DNA of 64,000 bases from NCBI GenBank assembly GCA_963764685.1, contig CAVXTT010000016.1, forward strand, positions 324,326 to 388,325, written 5' to 3'. How positions within the stretch are numbered: the first letter of the stretch is position 1; each line of letters starts with the position of its first letter. A model generated the notes under the pieces. That model searched no databases. It was not told the origin of the DNA and was given only the letters and a program-made list of their open reading frames with translations. Origin of the DNA: CAVXTT01 sp963764685 (GTDB lineage: Bacteria > Bacteroidota > Ignavibacteria > Ignavibacteriales > Ignavibacteriaceae). A program made the position numbers and the translations under genes. Shown in pieces: positions 47,601-56,580 of this stretch.

Positions 47601-50600
47601 TTTTTATATTGATCTGGGAAGGATCAGCGAAGATGTTATCCCGAACAATAAGCTGGATACTGAAGATAAAGATTTTAATGATGCAATTGATCCTGATGGA
47701 AAAGAGGATACAGGTCTCGATGGTATTCCCAATGCAGATGAGCGTACATTACGTCCCGAATTAGGAGGCGACCCAAGCGGTGATGACTTTGCATTTACTT
47801 CCTCTTCCAATCCGGTTCTTTCAGATTATATCCGTATAAACGGTACGGAGGGAAATGCAATTTTGTCTGATATCGGAAGGCTTCCCGATACCGAAGATCT
47901 TAACAGGAACGGTGCAATAGATCTGGTTAATAGTTATTACAGGTACCAGGTCCCACTTGATACTGACAGAACTGTCAATCCTTATATTGCAGGCGGCGGA
48001 GATAATGCTGGATGGTATCTTTTCAGAATTCCTCTTAGAGATACAACCATAAAGGTGGGCGATCCAAGTTTTACAAACGTGGAATATATCAGAATGTTTG
48101 TTTCCGGGGTAACCGATTCTCTCTGGATAAGGATGACAGAATTTAACCTTGTAGGAAACCAGTGGGAGAAAGCGGTAAGAACAGATACCATCATGGCTAT
48201 ATCTGTTATAAACCAGGAAGATAATCCTGATTATACGAGCCCTCCCGGAGTATTCAGGGAAAGAGACAGAAGCCGTCCTGATGAAGAAATCTACAGGAAC
48301 GAGCAGGCATTGGACCTCATAATTACTAACCTTGAAGAGGAACAATCGAGGGAAGTAATTAAATACTTATTCAAACCGATGGATGTATTTAATTATAGTG
48401 AAATGAAGCTTTTCTTTCACGGGGATGAGAACAATACACCCGGAAGTGTTTCCTACAATGATGGAGTAAATTATGATGCCGAAGTTTATTTCCGTTTCGG
48501 CAGCGACAGCAATAATTATTATGAGTACAGGCAGCCGGTTCAGTCCGATTGGAATGAAGTTAGTATAAAATTCAGTGAGCTGACTGCAATAAAACAAACC
48601 AGAGGGGATTCCATCAATATTATCACACGTGTGCCGGTTCCCGGGCGCCCCGGTCATTACTATCAGCTTAAGGGAAATCCTTCACTGACAAGTATTAAAT
48701 TTCTAACAATTGGCGTAAAGAATATTGCCAGTGCTATTTATACTGGTCCTATATCGGGCGAAATATGGGTTAATGAGTTAAGAGTAATAGGAGCCGATGA
48801 TACTCCCGGATGGGCATTTAGCGTCAGTACAAATCTAAAAATGGCTGATCTTATTACAGTCAATTTTAATATGGGCCGGACAGATCCTAATTTTCATAAA
48901 TTATCAGACAGGTTCGGTTCAAGGATTGAATCATCAAACTGGGCTGCTTCTGCAGACCTTGATGTATTAAAGGCTCTTCCTGTACGAATGCCGGAAAGCA
49001 CTTTAAGAATTAATTACTCTCACACCGAATCAGTTGGGAAACCGGTTTATATTCCAGGCACCGATATTAAAGTTGAAGAAGCCGCGAAGCAGACAACAAC
49101 TAAGCCGCCGGAGGATATACGTGCTGAAAGCCAGACAGTTCAGATTTCCGATACATGGACGTCATCGAATATAAAGCTGAAAATCCCTACTGATTATTGG
49201 CTGATCAGAGATTCGTTCAATGCATTAACCTTCGGTTTCAATTACAATAGTGCATTCAACAGGAGTCCCACTGTTCTTACGAATACCAGCTGGTTATGGA
49301 ATGCTACAGCAAATTATCTATTAAATTTTAGTCCTGATTATTATTTCTATCCCCAGCAGATCCCGGTACTTGGTTCTGTTGTCTCTCTTTTCAGCGATTA
49401 TAAAAATGTGAAGGTCTTTTATTCACCTCAGAATTTTGCATTAAATATTTCTGCAAAGAGAAACAGGAATAATAACCTTAACAGACCTCAGGCAAACAAT
49501 CCTTCTCAGGAGATAATAACAAGAGATTTTACTACTACCCGCGGGTTTAATTTTTCCTGGAAGATAACTGAAGGAGGTTTCCTTAATCTAAGTACAGCTT
49601 ATACTGCAAATTTTAATTCTTCCCTGGCATATCTTGAGACGGATCAGTATAATAACCAGAGACCCGAGAAAGAGATATGGAAAGAAATTTTCTCGGGAGC
49701 ATTTTTTGGAAAAGATAACCAGTTCCAGCAGAACCTTGAATTCAGGACCGCGCCAAAGCTTCCTACATTATGGGACATTAACAGGTTCTTTTCCATTACA
49801 ACAGGTTATTCGGCAGGGTATCAATGGAATTTTGATTTCAGGCAGCCTGATCTGGGGAGGAGTGCAGGTTTCACTACTAAATTTAATGCGGGGTTGGTAT
49901 TAAGACTGAAATCTCTTACCGATCCTCTTTTTGCTAAGGATGAAACAGAAACAGGGCAGGTACCGGGGAATAATCAACCTGGAAATACTCCGGGCGACAG
50001 AGGTCGAGGCGGTGACCGGAGCGGGGAGGGAAATCAGAATATACCCCCTGGTGTAACTAAAACTGATTCAACAGTTCAGGAAGGAACTGAATCTGATACT
50101 ACCGTTATCGTTGAGGGGGAGAAGAAGGCACCGCTAAAGACAGCACTTCTGTTTCTTACTACTGCCGTAAGGGTTATTTTCTTTGAGTATGAAACCATTT
50201 CGTTCAATTTTACCAATGATAACTCTGTATCCAAATCAGGCATCCTTGCTGCAGGAACGGGATTCAAGAACTTCTGGGGATTTTCTTATGATGATAAGGA
50301 TGGTCCATCAAGGGGATATATGCTGGGACTGAATTCAAGTGTGGGTCCCAGGGCATATAATGCGAACCTTCAGGATGTATATTCTCAGAAAAATAATCTG
50401 GACTTCAAAACCTCCAGACCCCTTTGGGAAGGAGCCAAAATAGATATAAACTGGAAAGTTGGATGGTCGCTGAACAAGAGTACATCATTAAACTCAGACA
50501 GTCTTGGGATGATATCTGTACTTAATCAATCTTCAACGGGTACCATAAACCGTTCATTCTTCTCACTTCCATTGGCAATATTCCAGAATGGAATTGAAAA

Positions 50601-51372
50601 GGTAGCTGAGCTTTATGATCCCGCTTCTCCCGATCCAGCAAAAGATCTCTCGGATGCATTTACTGAAGGATTTGAGACATTACCCTGGTTATCAAACCTT
50701 GGTTTCCTGAATGAATTTGCCAAGTATATTCCAAGAGCTAACTGGAGACTTACCTGGGACGGGCTAGAGAAATTCTTCCTGTTCCAGAAAATTGCTACAA
50801 AGGTATCTCTCGATCATGCTTATAATGCAGGCTACACCGAGGGATGGAAAATAAATCCGGAAGGGAGTCAGGAAATACAATCTCAGAAAATCGAATATGC
50901 TTTTGCTCCTCTTGCCGGTTTAAACTTTACCTTCGGGGAATTATGGGGAGGAAACCTGAACAGCAACCTGAAATATTCAACACGCACTAATTATGATCTG
51001 GGAATTACAACTAAGAATATTACTGAAACTTTCTCGAGGGAAATAGGTTTAACAGCTGGGTTCTCCAAGTCAGGATTTGAGATTCCTTTCTTCGGATTAT
51101 CGCTTCAAAATGATATTGAATTCAGTTTCTCTTATACAAGAGCCGATAATTCTACCGTGCTTTATAATATGAACCAGTTTTCATCAGAGGGTACACCGCA
51201 GGACGGATCGATAAGGATTACAATTGAGCCCAGAATTAAGTACACTATAAGTTCAAAGGTTACACTATCAATATTTTATAAACGATCCGGTGTTGAACCG
51301 AAGGGCGCATCCAGGATTCCGCCTACAACAACAAATGAAGCAGGGCTTGATGTAAGGATATCGATTCAGTAA
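44605..51372 (+). CDS. sprA: T9SS outer-membrane translocon SprA/Sov
   Basis: A giant beta-barrel of 2255 or more residues forming the outer-membrane channel of the type IX secretion system. Family sequences are plain: 'ALFGIKANFKMGPLSLTTIA', 'QKKGEIKEVSVTGGAQSQEF', 'RAYDYSTNHYFLDTIYADT', 'EVDYTVHRETGFISFN', 'SIAYIDDFEGAKRIIPVGIS'. The start is unsure. GTG 44605 is the first ordinary start codon, but the same frame is open from 44476 and encodes a signal-like stretch 'LRIVSASAVIFYAGVNLGYS'. No ATG, GTG or TTG lies in that stretch, so a start may be lost to a sequence error. porX follows 55 bases downstream. Confidence 0.95.
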   Translation: MNEYIWASACFKYNEEINLSQNGESSIENNSASSFNPEIIVPDSIINEPPDSTDLELINPDSTDLEGFTPDTTLINADSLKLNEKGEIDTTFTLKDTTIVDSTALDSTNRLKYFRYHREDRPYLTLKKSRGSSFFAEPGTRTRTLKIDSTGKNVVIEEKVAGQETKILLTMPLDEYINMSMAIKQREIWEQEGYKYELKDEKRGLGELISDITDFEIPLPKVGVLSIFGEPKISLKIGGAVDIHGAWRSETTEGVTASRLGNTRNEPDFKQQVQINVNGTIGDKLNISADWNTERTFEYENQLKIKYTGYEDEIIQSIEAGNVSLQTSPLVGGSEALFGIKANFKMGPLSLTTIASQKKGEIKEVSVTGGAQSQEFNVRAYDYSTNHYFLDTIYADTTAGFNFFNRYYGQATPDWNPNYYVVDIEVWKSISTIGKDPSRERQANAYIDLFEIGAGERYLDSLRFDITPVPGRSETGRFILLTPEVDYTVHRETGFISFNTQINNEDVIAVSYRRENNPGPSDDAYYGEFINNSTDSVLVLKLIKPRSLQATGTYTTAWKLQLKNIYPVGGRNLKQEGFEFYVKYELQGQDPVTELNGVRLLQAFGLDVTDASATGGPDNVFDFRSGLTIIPQTGEIIFPNLQPFGNNLPESLPDSIAYPEVYDRLETFARQVTIKDKWLLTGKYSGEASSVYQLGFNVVENSVRVLLNGRELTPGVDYTVDYNIGQLTIRNDAALVPGADLKVSYEQNDLFQLASKTLLGARGLIQFSPKTSLGFSILNLNQQTLSDKVRIGEEPLSNTIYGTDFSTIQELPFMTKLLDNVISTREMSQLTLSGEYAYMNPDPNTKKSTIQSDEGKSIAYIDDFEGAKRIIPVGISYTSWRDLSPPDNLPNLPGTTAAERMSYKAKSFWFTATPSNVNVKDIWPEKDVAKADQQVTVMDYVYLPNDRGTFNYTPTLTDLSKNWGGIYKNLSSTASNLVEENIEFLELWVKIQKAPAGSSFYIDLGRISEDVIPNNKLDTEDKDFNDAIDPDGKEDTGLDGIPNADERTLRPELGGDPSGDDFAFTSSSNPVLSDYIRINGTEGNAILSDIGRLPDTEDLNRNGAIDLVNSYYRYQVPLDTDRTVNPYIAGGGDNAGWYLFRIPLRDTTIKVGDPSFTNVEYIRMFVSGVTDSLWIRMTEFNLVGNQWEKAVRTDTIMAISVINQEDNPDYTSPPGVFRERDRSRPDEEIYRNEQALDLIITNLEEEQSREVIKYLFKPMDVFNYSEMKLFFHGDENNTPGSVSYNDGVNYDAEVYFRFGSDSNNYYEYRQPVQSDWNEVSIKFSELTAIKQTRGDSINIITRVPVPGRPGHYYQLKGNPSLTSIKFLTIGVKNIASAIYTGPISGEIWVNELRVIGADDTPGWAFSVSTNLKMADLITVNFNMGRTDPNFHKLSDRFGSRIESSNWAASADLDVLKALPVRMPESTLRINYSHTESVGKPVYIPGTDIKVEEAAKQTTTKPPEDIRAESQTVQISDTWTSSNIKLKIPTDYWLIRDSFNALTFGFNYNSAFNRSPTVLTNTSWLWNATANYLLNFSPDYYFYPQQIPVLGSVVSLFSDYKNVKVFYSPQNFALNISAKRNRNNNLNRPQANNPSQEIITRDFTTTRGFNFSWKITEGGFLNLSTAYTANFNSSLAYLETDQYNNQRPEKEIWKEIFSGAFFGKDNQFQQNLEFRTAPKLPTLWDINRFFSITTGYSAGYQWNFDFRQPDLGRSAGFTTKFNAGLVLRLKSLTDPLFAKDETETGQVPGNNQPGNTPGDRGRGGDRSGEGNQNIPPGVTKTDSTVQEGTESDTTVIVEGEKKAPLKTALLFLTTAVRVIFFEYETISFNFTNDNSVSKSGILAAGTGFKNFWGFSYDDKDGPSRGYMLGLNSSVGPRAYNANLQDVYSQKNNLDFKTSRPLWEGAKIDINWKVGWSLNKSTSLNSDSLGMISVLNQSSTGTINRSFFSLPLAIFQNGIEKVAELYDPASPDPAKDLSDAFTEGFETLPWLSNLGFLNEFAKYIPRANWRLTWDGLEKFFLFQKIATKVSLDHAYNAGYTEGWKINPEGSQEIQSQKIEYAFAPLAGLNFTFGELWGGNLNSNLKYSTRTNYDLGITTKNITETFSREIGLTAGFSKSGFEIPFFGLSLQNDIEFSFSYTRADNSTVLYNMNQFSSEGTPQDGSIRITIEPRIKYTISSKVTLSIFYKRSGVEPKGASRIPPTTTNEAGLDVRISIQ

Positions 51373-51427
51373 TTATGATGTATTTGAGAATAAATATAGA
51401 TTGATTCAATAATTGTAATTTATATAA

Positions 51428-53017
51428 GTGAAAACGGAAAATAAAATGAAAAATAAAAGAATTTTATGGGTAGATGATGAAATAGAGCTTTTCAGATCCC
51501 ATATGATATTTCTGTCAGAAAGAGGCTATGATGTTGATTCTGCAACCAATGGCGAGGATGCAATCTCCTGTGTTAAGGAAAAGCCGTATGATCTTATTTT
51601 CCTTGATGAAATGATGCCCGGACTTGGCGGACTTGAAACACTGAGCCGCATAAAAGATATCGATACAAATATACCTGTTGTTATGGTTACCAAGAATGAA
51701 GAAGAAACACTAATGGATGAAGCCATAGGTGTTAAGATATCCGACTATTTAATTAAACCTGTTAATCCCAGCCAGATCCTGATCGTCTGTAAAAAGATAT
51801 TGGAAGGGAAGAGAATATCGGGGCAGTTTGCAGCAAAGGATTATCTGCAGGACTTTAATGAAATATCGCGCCAGATGGCTTTCGGACTGGATTATGCGGA
51901 ATGGATCGATGTTTATCTTAAACTGGTAAACTGGGATATTGAACTTGATAATCATACTGAACTTGGACTAAGGCAGACCCTTAATGATCAGAGGAGGGAA
52001 GCAAATAAGGAATTCTCCAGGTTTGTTGAGAAGAATTACCGTAACTGGATCAATGGAGGGGACGACCTTGATACTCCCTCAATTACTACTGAAATTATCA
52101 ACAAATATGTGATGGATCATTTAAAGAATGAAAATGATTCGGTTTTTCTTTTTGTAATAGATTGCCTGAGACTTGATCAATGGCTGATTATGGAAAGGCA
52201 TCTTGTAAATGATTTTAAGATAGATAAGGATTATTACTTTGCCATTCTTCCTACTGCTACTCCATATGCAAGGAATGCATTGTTCAGCGGATTATTCCCA
52301 TCGGAAATAGAAAAGTATTACCCGCAGTTGTGGCAGTCATCCAATGATGATGATGAAAAGAGTATGAATAAGTATGAGAAAGAATTACTGCAGCTTCTGC
52401 TTGACCGGAAAAAGATAAAGCTCAAGAATGACCTTAAATACATTAAGATCATTGACCCGGATGTAGGAAGAAATTTCGAACAGAATATTATGTCCTATCA
52501 GAATACTCATTTTACTGCTGTCGTTGTTAACTTTCTGGATATGATTGCACACGGCAGATCTGATTCTGATATCTTAAAAGAAATAGCTCCCGATGAACCT
52601 GCTTACCGTTCATTAACAAATACCTGGTTCCAGCACTCCTCGCTTTTGGGAACCTTTAAAGCATTGGCAAAAATGAAAAATGTTAAGGTTATAATCACAA
52701 CTGATCACGGCAGCATAAGGGCAATGCGGGGTGCTAAGGTCCTCGGCGATAAGGAAGCCTCTAAGAATCTCAGGTTCAAATACGGGAGAAATCTTAAAGC
52801 TGATGATAAGAATGCCATATATATAAAGAACCCGGGTGATTATAAGCTTCCCAAAAGAGGTGTTACAATAAATTATATTATTGCAAAAGAAGATTATTAT
52901 TTTGTTTACCCCACTGATTATCATAAATACCTTACTTATTATAAAGATACATTTCAGCACGGCGGGATATCTATGGAAGAAATGATTCTTCCGGTTATTA
53001 CTATGGAACCTAAATGA
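51428..53017 (+). CDS. porX: PorX-type response regulator with PglZ phosphatase domain
   Basis: A 529-residue two-domain protein. Residues 10-130 are a CheY-like receiver with acidic 'VDDE', phospho-acceptor Asp-60 in 'LIFLDEMMPG', and Lys in 'DYLIKPVN'. The C-terminal part is an alkaline-phosphatase-like PglZ domain: 'FLFVIDCLRLDQW', the Thr site 'ILPTATPYARNALFSGLFP', 'FLDMIAHGRSD' and 'VIITTDHGSIRA' carry the metal ligands. PorX is the regulator of T9SS genes and function in Porphyromonas and Flavobacterium, and its place beside sprA fits. The start is GTG 51428 or ATG 51446. tsaE overlaps its end by 4 bases. Confidence 0.93.
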   Translation: MKTENKMKNKRILWVDDEIELFRSHMIFLSERGYDVDSATNGEDAISCVKEKPYDLIFLDEMMPGLGGLETLSRIKDIDTNIPVVMVTKNEEETLMDEAIGVKISDYLIKPVNPSQILIVCKKILEGKRISGQFAAKDYLQDFNEISRQMAFGLDYAEWIDVYLKLVNWDIELDNHTELGLRQTLNDQRREANKEFSRFVEKNYRNWINGGDDLDTPSITTEIINKYVMDHLKNENDSVFLFVIDCLRLDQWLIMERHLVNDFKIDKDYYFAILPTATPYARNALFSGLFPSEIEKYYPQLWQSSNDDDEKSMNKYEKELLQLLLDRKKIKLKNDLKYIKIIDPDVGRNFEQNIMSYQNTHFTAVVVNFLDMIAHGRSDSDILKEIAPDEPAYRSLTNTWFQHSSLLGTFKALAKMKNVKVIITTDHGSIRAMRGAKVLGDKEASKNLRFKYGRNLKADDKNAIYIKNPGDYKLPKRGVTINYIIAKEDYYFVYPTDYHKYLTYYKDTFQHGGISMEEMILPVITMEPK

Positions 53018-53442
53018 TATTTCCTTTTTCTGCTGATCTCAAAGATGAGGAGGAGACATCAGCAGTTGCTAAGAATTTTGCTGCAGAAGTTAATAACGGG
53101 GATCTGATCTCCCTTAATGGAAACCTTGGAGCCGGTAAAACTTATTTCATTAAGCAGGTATGCAGTGAGTGGGGCATTTATAATGTAAACAGTCCTACAT
53201 TCGCACTCGTAAATGAATATACCGGAACCAGAAAAGTATACCACTTTGATTTTTACAGGATAAATAATGCCGCAGAACTGCTTGATATCGGGTTTAATGA
53301 TTACCTTAATGATGATGAAGCGGCTATTTTTGTTGAGTGGGGCAGTCTTTTCGAACAAATGCTTCCTGGTAGAAAGATCAATATCGACATAGACCTTCTT
53401 CCGGGGACTGAGCGGAAAATAAAAATACATAAAAATGAATGA
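53014..53442 (+). CDS. tsaE: tRNA t6A biosynthesis ATPase TsaE
   Basis: A 142-residue P-loop ATPase that works with TsaB and TsaD to make threonylcarbamoyl-adenosine at tRNA position 37. Signatures: 'DLISLNGNLGAGKTYFIKQV' (Walker A), 'SPTFALVNEY', 'VYHFDFYRI', 'AAIFVEWGSLFEQMLP'. Length is normal. It overlaps porX by 4 bases and tsaB by 8 bases, so the three are translationally linked. Confidence 0.95.
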   Translation: MIFPFSADLKDEEETSAVAKNFAAEVNNGDLISLNGNLGAGKTYFIKQVCSEWGIYNVNSPTFALVNEYTGTRKVYHFDFYRINNAAELLDIGFNDYLNDDEAAIFVEWGSLFEQMLPGRKINIDIDLLPGTERKIKIHKNE

Positions 53443-54085
53443 TCTGAAACCTCTCCTTGCCATTGAAACATCAGGAAGCTTATGCAGTGTCTGTTCATAT
53501 TTTGACGAAGATAAATTCTTTGAGCTTAACATAAATCTGAAGCATTCACATTCGGAAAAACTCTTTGATCTGGCAGACCAGGTAATAAAACTTGCAGGAA
53601 TTGAACTAAAGGATTATGAAGGGATAGCAGTATCTTCAGGACCCGGTTCTTTTACCGGGTTAAGGATAGGGTTTTCGGCTGCAAAGGGTTTAGCACTGGG
53701 AACAGGTCTGCCTATTTTTACGGTTCCAACATTTGAAGCAATGGCACTTCATCTTTGCAGGTACCTTCCGGAGGAAACTAAATTTGCAATTGCAGTTAAA
53801 GTAAACACTCTTGAAATTTACTTTGCCGGGTTTTATGTTAAGTCAAATAATTATATATTTATTGAGAATTTGCAGATCATAACATCTGAGGAATTTCTTC
53901 AAAAAACAAACAATTTGATAGTATTCGGCAATGCATCTTACGGAGGAACCCTGAACAGGATAAATGAACCTCCGGCAAGTTCTGTTGCCCGGTGGGCACG
54001 TTTTAAGGGGAGCAAGACTTTTGATTATGATTTTTTAGAACCTAATTATATGAAGAATTTTATCATCAAGGAGAAGCAGAAATGA
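53435..54085 (+). CDS. tsaB: tRNA t6A biosynthesis protein TsaB
   Basis: A 216-residue ASKHA-fold protein without full catalytic residues, the partner of TsaD. Seen: 'LLAIETSGSLCSVCSYFDED', 'HSHSEKLFDLADQVI', 'GIAVSSGPGSFTGLRIGFS' and 'AKGLALGTGLPIFTVPTFEA', all typical of TsaB. Functionally linked to tsaE upstream and to mtaB at 29 kb, which modifies the same base further. Confidence 0.95.
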   Translation: MNDLKPLLAIETSGSLCSVCSYFDEDKFFELNINLKHSHSEKLFDLADQVIKLAGIELKDYEGIAVSSGPGSFTGLRIGFSAAKGLALGTGLPIFTVPTFEAMALHLCRYLPEETKFAIAVKVNTLEIYFAGFYVKSNNYIFIENLQIITSEEFLQKTNNLIVFGNASYGGTLNRINEPPASSVARWARFKGSKTFDYDFLEPNYMKNFIIKEKQK

Positions 54086-54801
54086 TAAAAACAGCTCTTT
54101 CATTTTTATTGATTGCTTTTACGTGCAGTTATGCACAGGTCTTTGACCCGCAGATAATTGCTCAATCAAGTGAACACGATTTTGGAGATGTTGCTGAAGG
54201 AACAAGTGTTACACATAATTTTGTTGTTTCCAACAGCGGCGGTGATGTACTAAAGATTACTAAAGTAAGAGCAGGCTGCGGCTGTACAGCTGCCAGTCCT
54301 GAGAAGAGTGAACTGGCACCGGGTGAATCCACAACGATCAGGGTTGCTTTTAACTCCACCGGACGCGAAGGCAGACAGGAGAAATATGTTTTTGTAAACA
54401 GCAATGATCCAAAAACTCCTGAACTCAAATTAAAGTTTACGTGTAATGTTGTTAAACAGGATAAGAATGTTGTAAACCAGATGCTCCCAAATTATCATTT
54501 GCAGCCGACCAGCACGATTTCGGGAAAGTAAAAGAAGGGGATAAAGTAGATTATGTGTTTGACTTTAAGAATGAAGGGCAAAGGCTCACTTGAAATAAAG
54601 GATATTAAAACTTCCTGCGGATGTACAGCAGCATTAGTCAGCAGTAAAAATATAGAACCGGGTAAATCAGGTACTCTGAAGGTGGAACTTGATACAAAGA
54701 ACAGAACCGGAAGAATGAGCAGAACAATATCAGTAAGAACAAATGATCCGGATCAGCCCGATAAAGTGCTGACCATTTATGCAGATGTAGTCAAAGAATA
54801 A
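54082..54801 (+). CDS. Exported protein with two DUF1573 domains (two compensating frameshifts)
   Basis: About 240 residues: a signal peptide ('TALSFLLIAFTCSYAQ'), then two DUF1573 modules. The first has 'SEHDFGDVAEGTSVTHNF' and 'VRAGCGCTAASPEKSELAPG'. The second has 'QHDFGKVKEGDKVDYVFDF' and 'IKTSCGCTAALVSSKNIEPG'. The frame is lost near 54498 (a T is missing in a run) and regained near 54570 (one extra base), so total length stays in register. DUF1573 proteins are exported Ig-like proteins in Bacteroidota with unknown function. It overlaps tsaB by 4 bases. Confidence 0.85.
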
Positions 54802-54803
54802 TA

Positions 54804-55644
54804 ATGCCCTGGTTTAAAAGATCAAAAGAAAATATTTCTCCCGATACTCAGAAGAAAGAACTTCCTGACGGGTTATGGGAAAAATGTCCAAGCTGCAATG
54901 AAATCATTCATAAAAAACAGCTTGAATAAACTTACTGGACTTGTGTTAAATGCAATTATCATTTCAGAATAGGAAGCAAGGAATATATTGAGATCCTGAT
55001 TGACAAGGGTACTTTTAAGGAGATGGATAAAAAAATGCGCTCTGCTGATCCGCTTGAATTTACGGATACAAAAAAGTATTCCGACCGGATTACAGGAGAC
55101 AATAAAAAAGTCAGGTCTGAATGATGCTGTAAGGACAGGTGTCGGTAAACTTAATGGGACTGATGTTGCTCTGGGCTGTATGGATTTCAAATTTATCGGC
55201 GGCAGTATGGGTTCTGTCGTTGGAGAAAAAATTGCAAGGGTAATTGACCGTGCTTATAAGACAAAATTTCCATTGATAATTATTTCTTCCAGCGGGGGTG
55301 CACGAATGATGGAAGGTGCATATTCACTTATGCAGATGGCTAAGACAAGCTCACGCCTTGCACATCTTGCAGAAGCTAAGGTACCTTATATTTCAGTTTT
55401 AACGGATCCCACAACAGGCGGTACAACAGCAAGTTACGCTATGCTGGGAGATTTCCATATAGCAGAACCAAAAGCTCTTATCGGCTTTGCAGGACCAAGA
55501 GTGATCAAACAGACTATCGGCAAAGATCTTCCTGAAGGATTCCAGCGATCAGAGTTTCTGCTGGAGCACGGATTCGTAGATATGGTTGTATCCCGCAAAG
55601 ATCTTAAGAATACGATCTATAATCTGCTAAACCTGGTTTCCTGA
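54804..55644 (+). CDS. accD: Acetyl-CoA carboxylase carboxyltransferase subunit beta (in-frame stop and frameshift)
   Basis: AccD of about 280 residues. The N-terminal zinc ribbon reads 'WEKCPSCNEIIHKKQLE', then TAA, then 'TYWTCVKCNYHFRIGSKEYI'. The distance between the two CxxC pairs is normal, so the TAA is a base substitution and not an indel. A second defect near 55098-55105 (one extra A in an A run) joins 'SDRITGDNKK' to 'SGLNDAVRTGVGKLNG'. The rest has the carboxyltransferase core 'PLIIISSSGGARMMEGAYSL' and 'DPTTGGTTASYAMLGD'. It makes malonyl-CoA for fatty-acid synthesis with AccA. The gene is essential in most bacteria, so both defects are probably errors. Confidence 0.88.
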
Positions 55645-55651
55645 GGTTACT

Positions 55652-56504
55652 ATTAAAACTGTAACCTCTGTTAAGGAGATGCAGGAAACAGCCTATTGGC
55701 TTAATGCCGAGGGAAAGACTACCGGGTTTGTCCCGACAATGGGGTATCTTCACAAGGGACATTTATCCTTAATAGAACAATCCAAAATGCAGAATGATAC
55801 AACAGTTGTATCAATTTTTGTTAATCCTGCCCAATTTGCTCCTAACGAAGATTTTTCTGCTTATCCCCGGGATCCGCAGCGTGATTATAAAATGCTTGAG
55901 AGTGCAGGTGTGGATTTTTTATTTACGCCAGAAGTAAATGAAATATATCCTGAAGGTTATCAGACTTATATTGAAGTAACCGGCATAACAAAGAAACAGG
56001 AGGGGGAATTCAGGCCTGATCATTTTAAAGGAGTTAGTACAGTTGTCGGCATATTGTTCAATATTAGTACACCCCTCCCGTGCTTACTTTGGACAAAAAG
56101 ATGCACAGCAGGCAGCTGTTATTAAGCAGATGGTTAAAGATCTTAAGTATAATCTTGATGTTGTCATCTGTCCTATCATCCGTGAAGAAGACGGTCTTGC
56201 AATGAGTTCAAGGAATGTTTATCTCTCAGCAGACGAAAGACAGAAAGCTTTAGTCCTTTCCGCTTCATTGAAGCAGGCAGAAAAGCTGATCAAAGAGGGA
56301 GACTTATCCGCGATATCAGTCATTAAGAAAATAAATATGAATTTCCTTGGAGAGAAGTCGATACAGTTAAATTATATCAGGATAGTAGAGGCAGAGTCGT
56401 TTAAGGAAACAGAGCAGTTACGGAAGGGGAGCAGCTATTACATTTTAATCGCCTGCAGGATAGGACATACAAGATTAATTGATAACGTCCTGATTGCAAT
56501 TTAA
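55652..56504 (+). CDS. panC: Pantothenate synthetase (frameshifted; unusual start)
   Basis: ATP-dependent ligase joining pantoate and beta-alanine, last step of vitamin B5 synthesis. Motifs: 'GFVPTMGYLHKGHLSLIEQS', 'VSIFVNPAQFAPNEDFSAYP', 'GEFRPDHFKGVSTVV', then, after one extra base near 56064, 'VHPSRAYFGQKDAQQAAVI' and 'EEDGLAMSSRNVYLS'. The expected N-terminus '-IKTVTSVKEMQETAYWL' begins with ATT at 55652, with GAGG just upstream; the first ATG (55679) would cut off the family N-terminus. ATT may be a rare start or a miscalled ATG. Repaired length is about 284 residues. A terminator follows. Confidence 0.92.
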
Positions 56505-56533
56505 GGTTTACCCGAACTAAAATATTTAAAATA

Positions 56534-56563
56534 AAAAACCCCTGACCAACAGCAGGGGTTTTT
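56534..56563. terminator. Bidirectional terminator between panC and the 56.6-kb gene
   Basis: An 11-bp stem AAAAACCCCTG / CAGGGGTTTTT with an 8-base loop and A and T runs on both sides. It serves the plus-strand panC operon and the convergent minus-strand gene. Confidence 0.92.
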
Positions 56564-56580
56564 GATATTTTTAAACAGTT

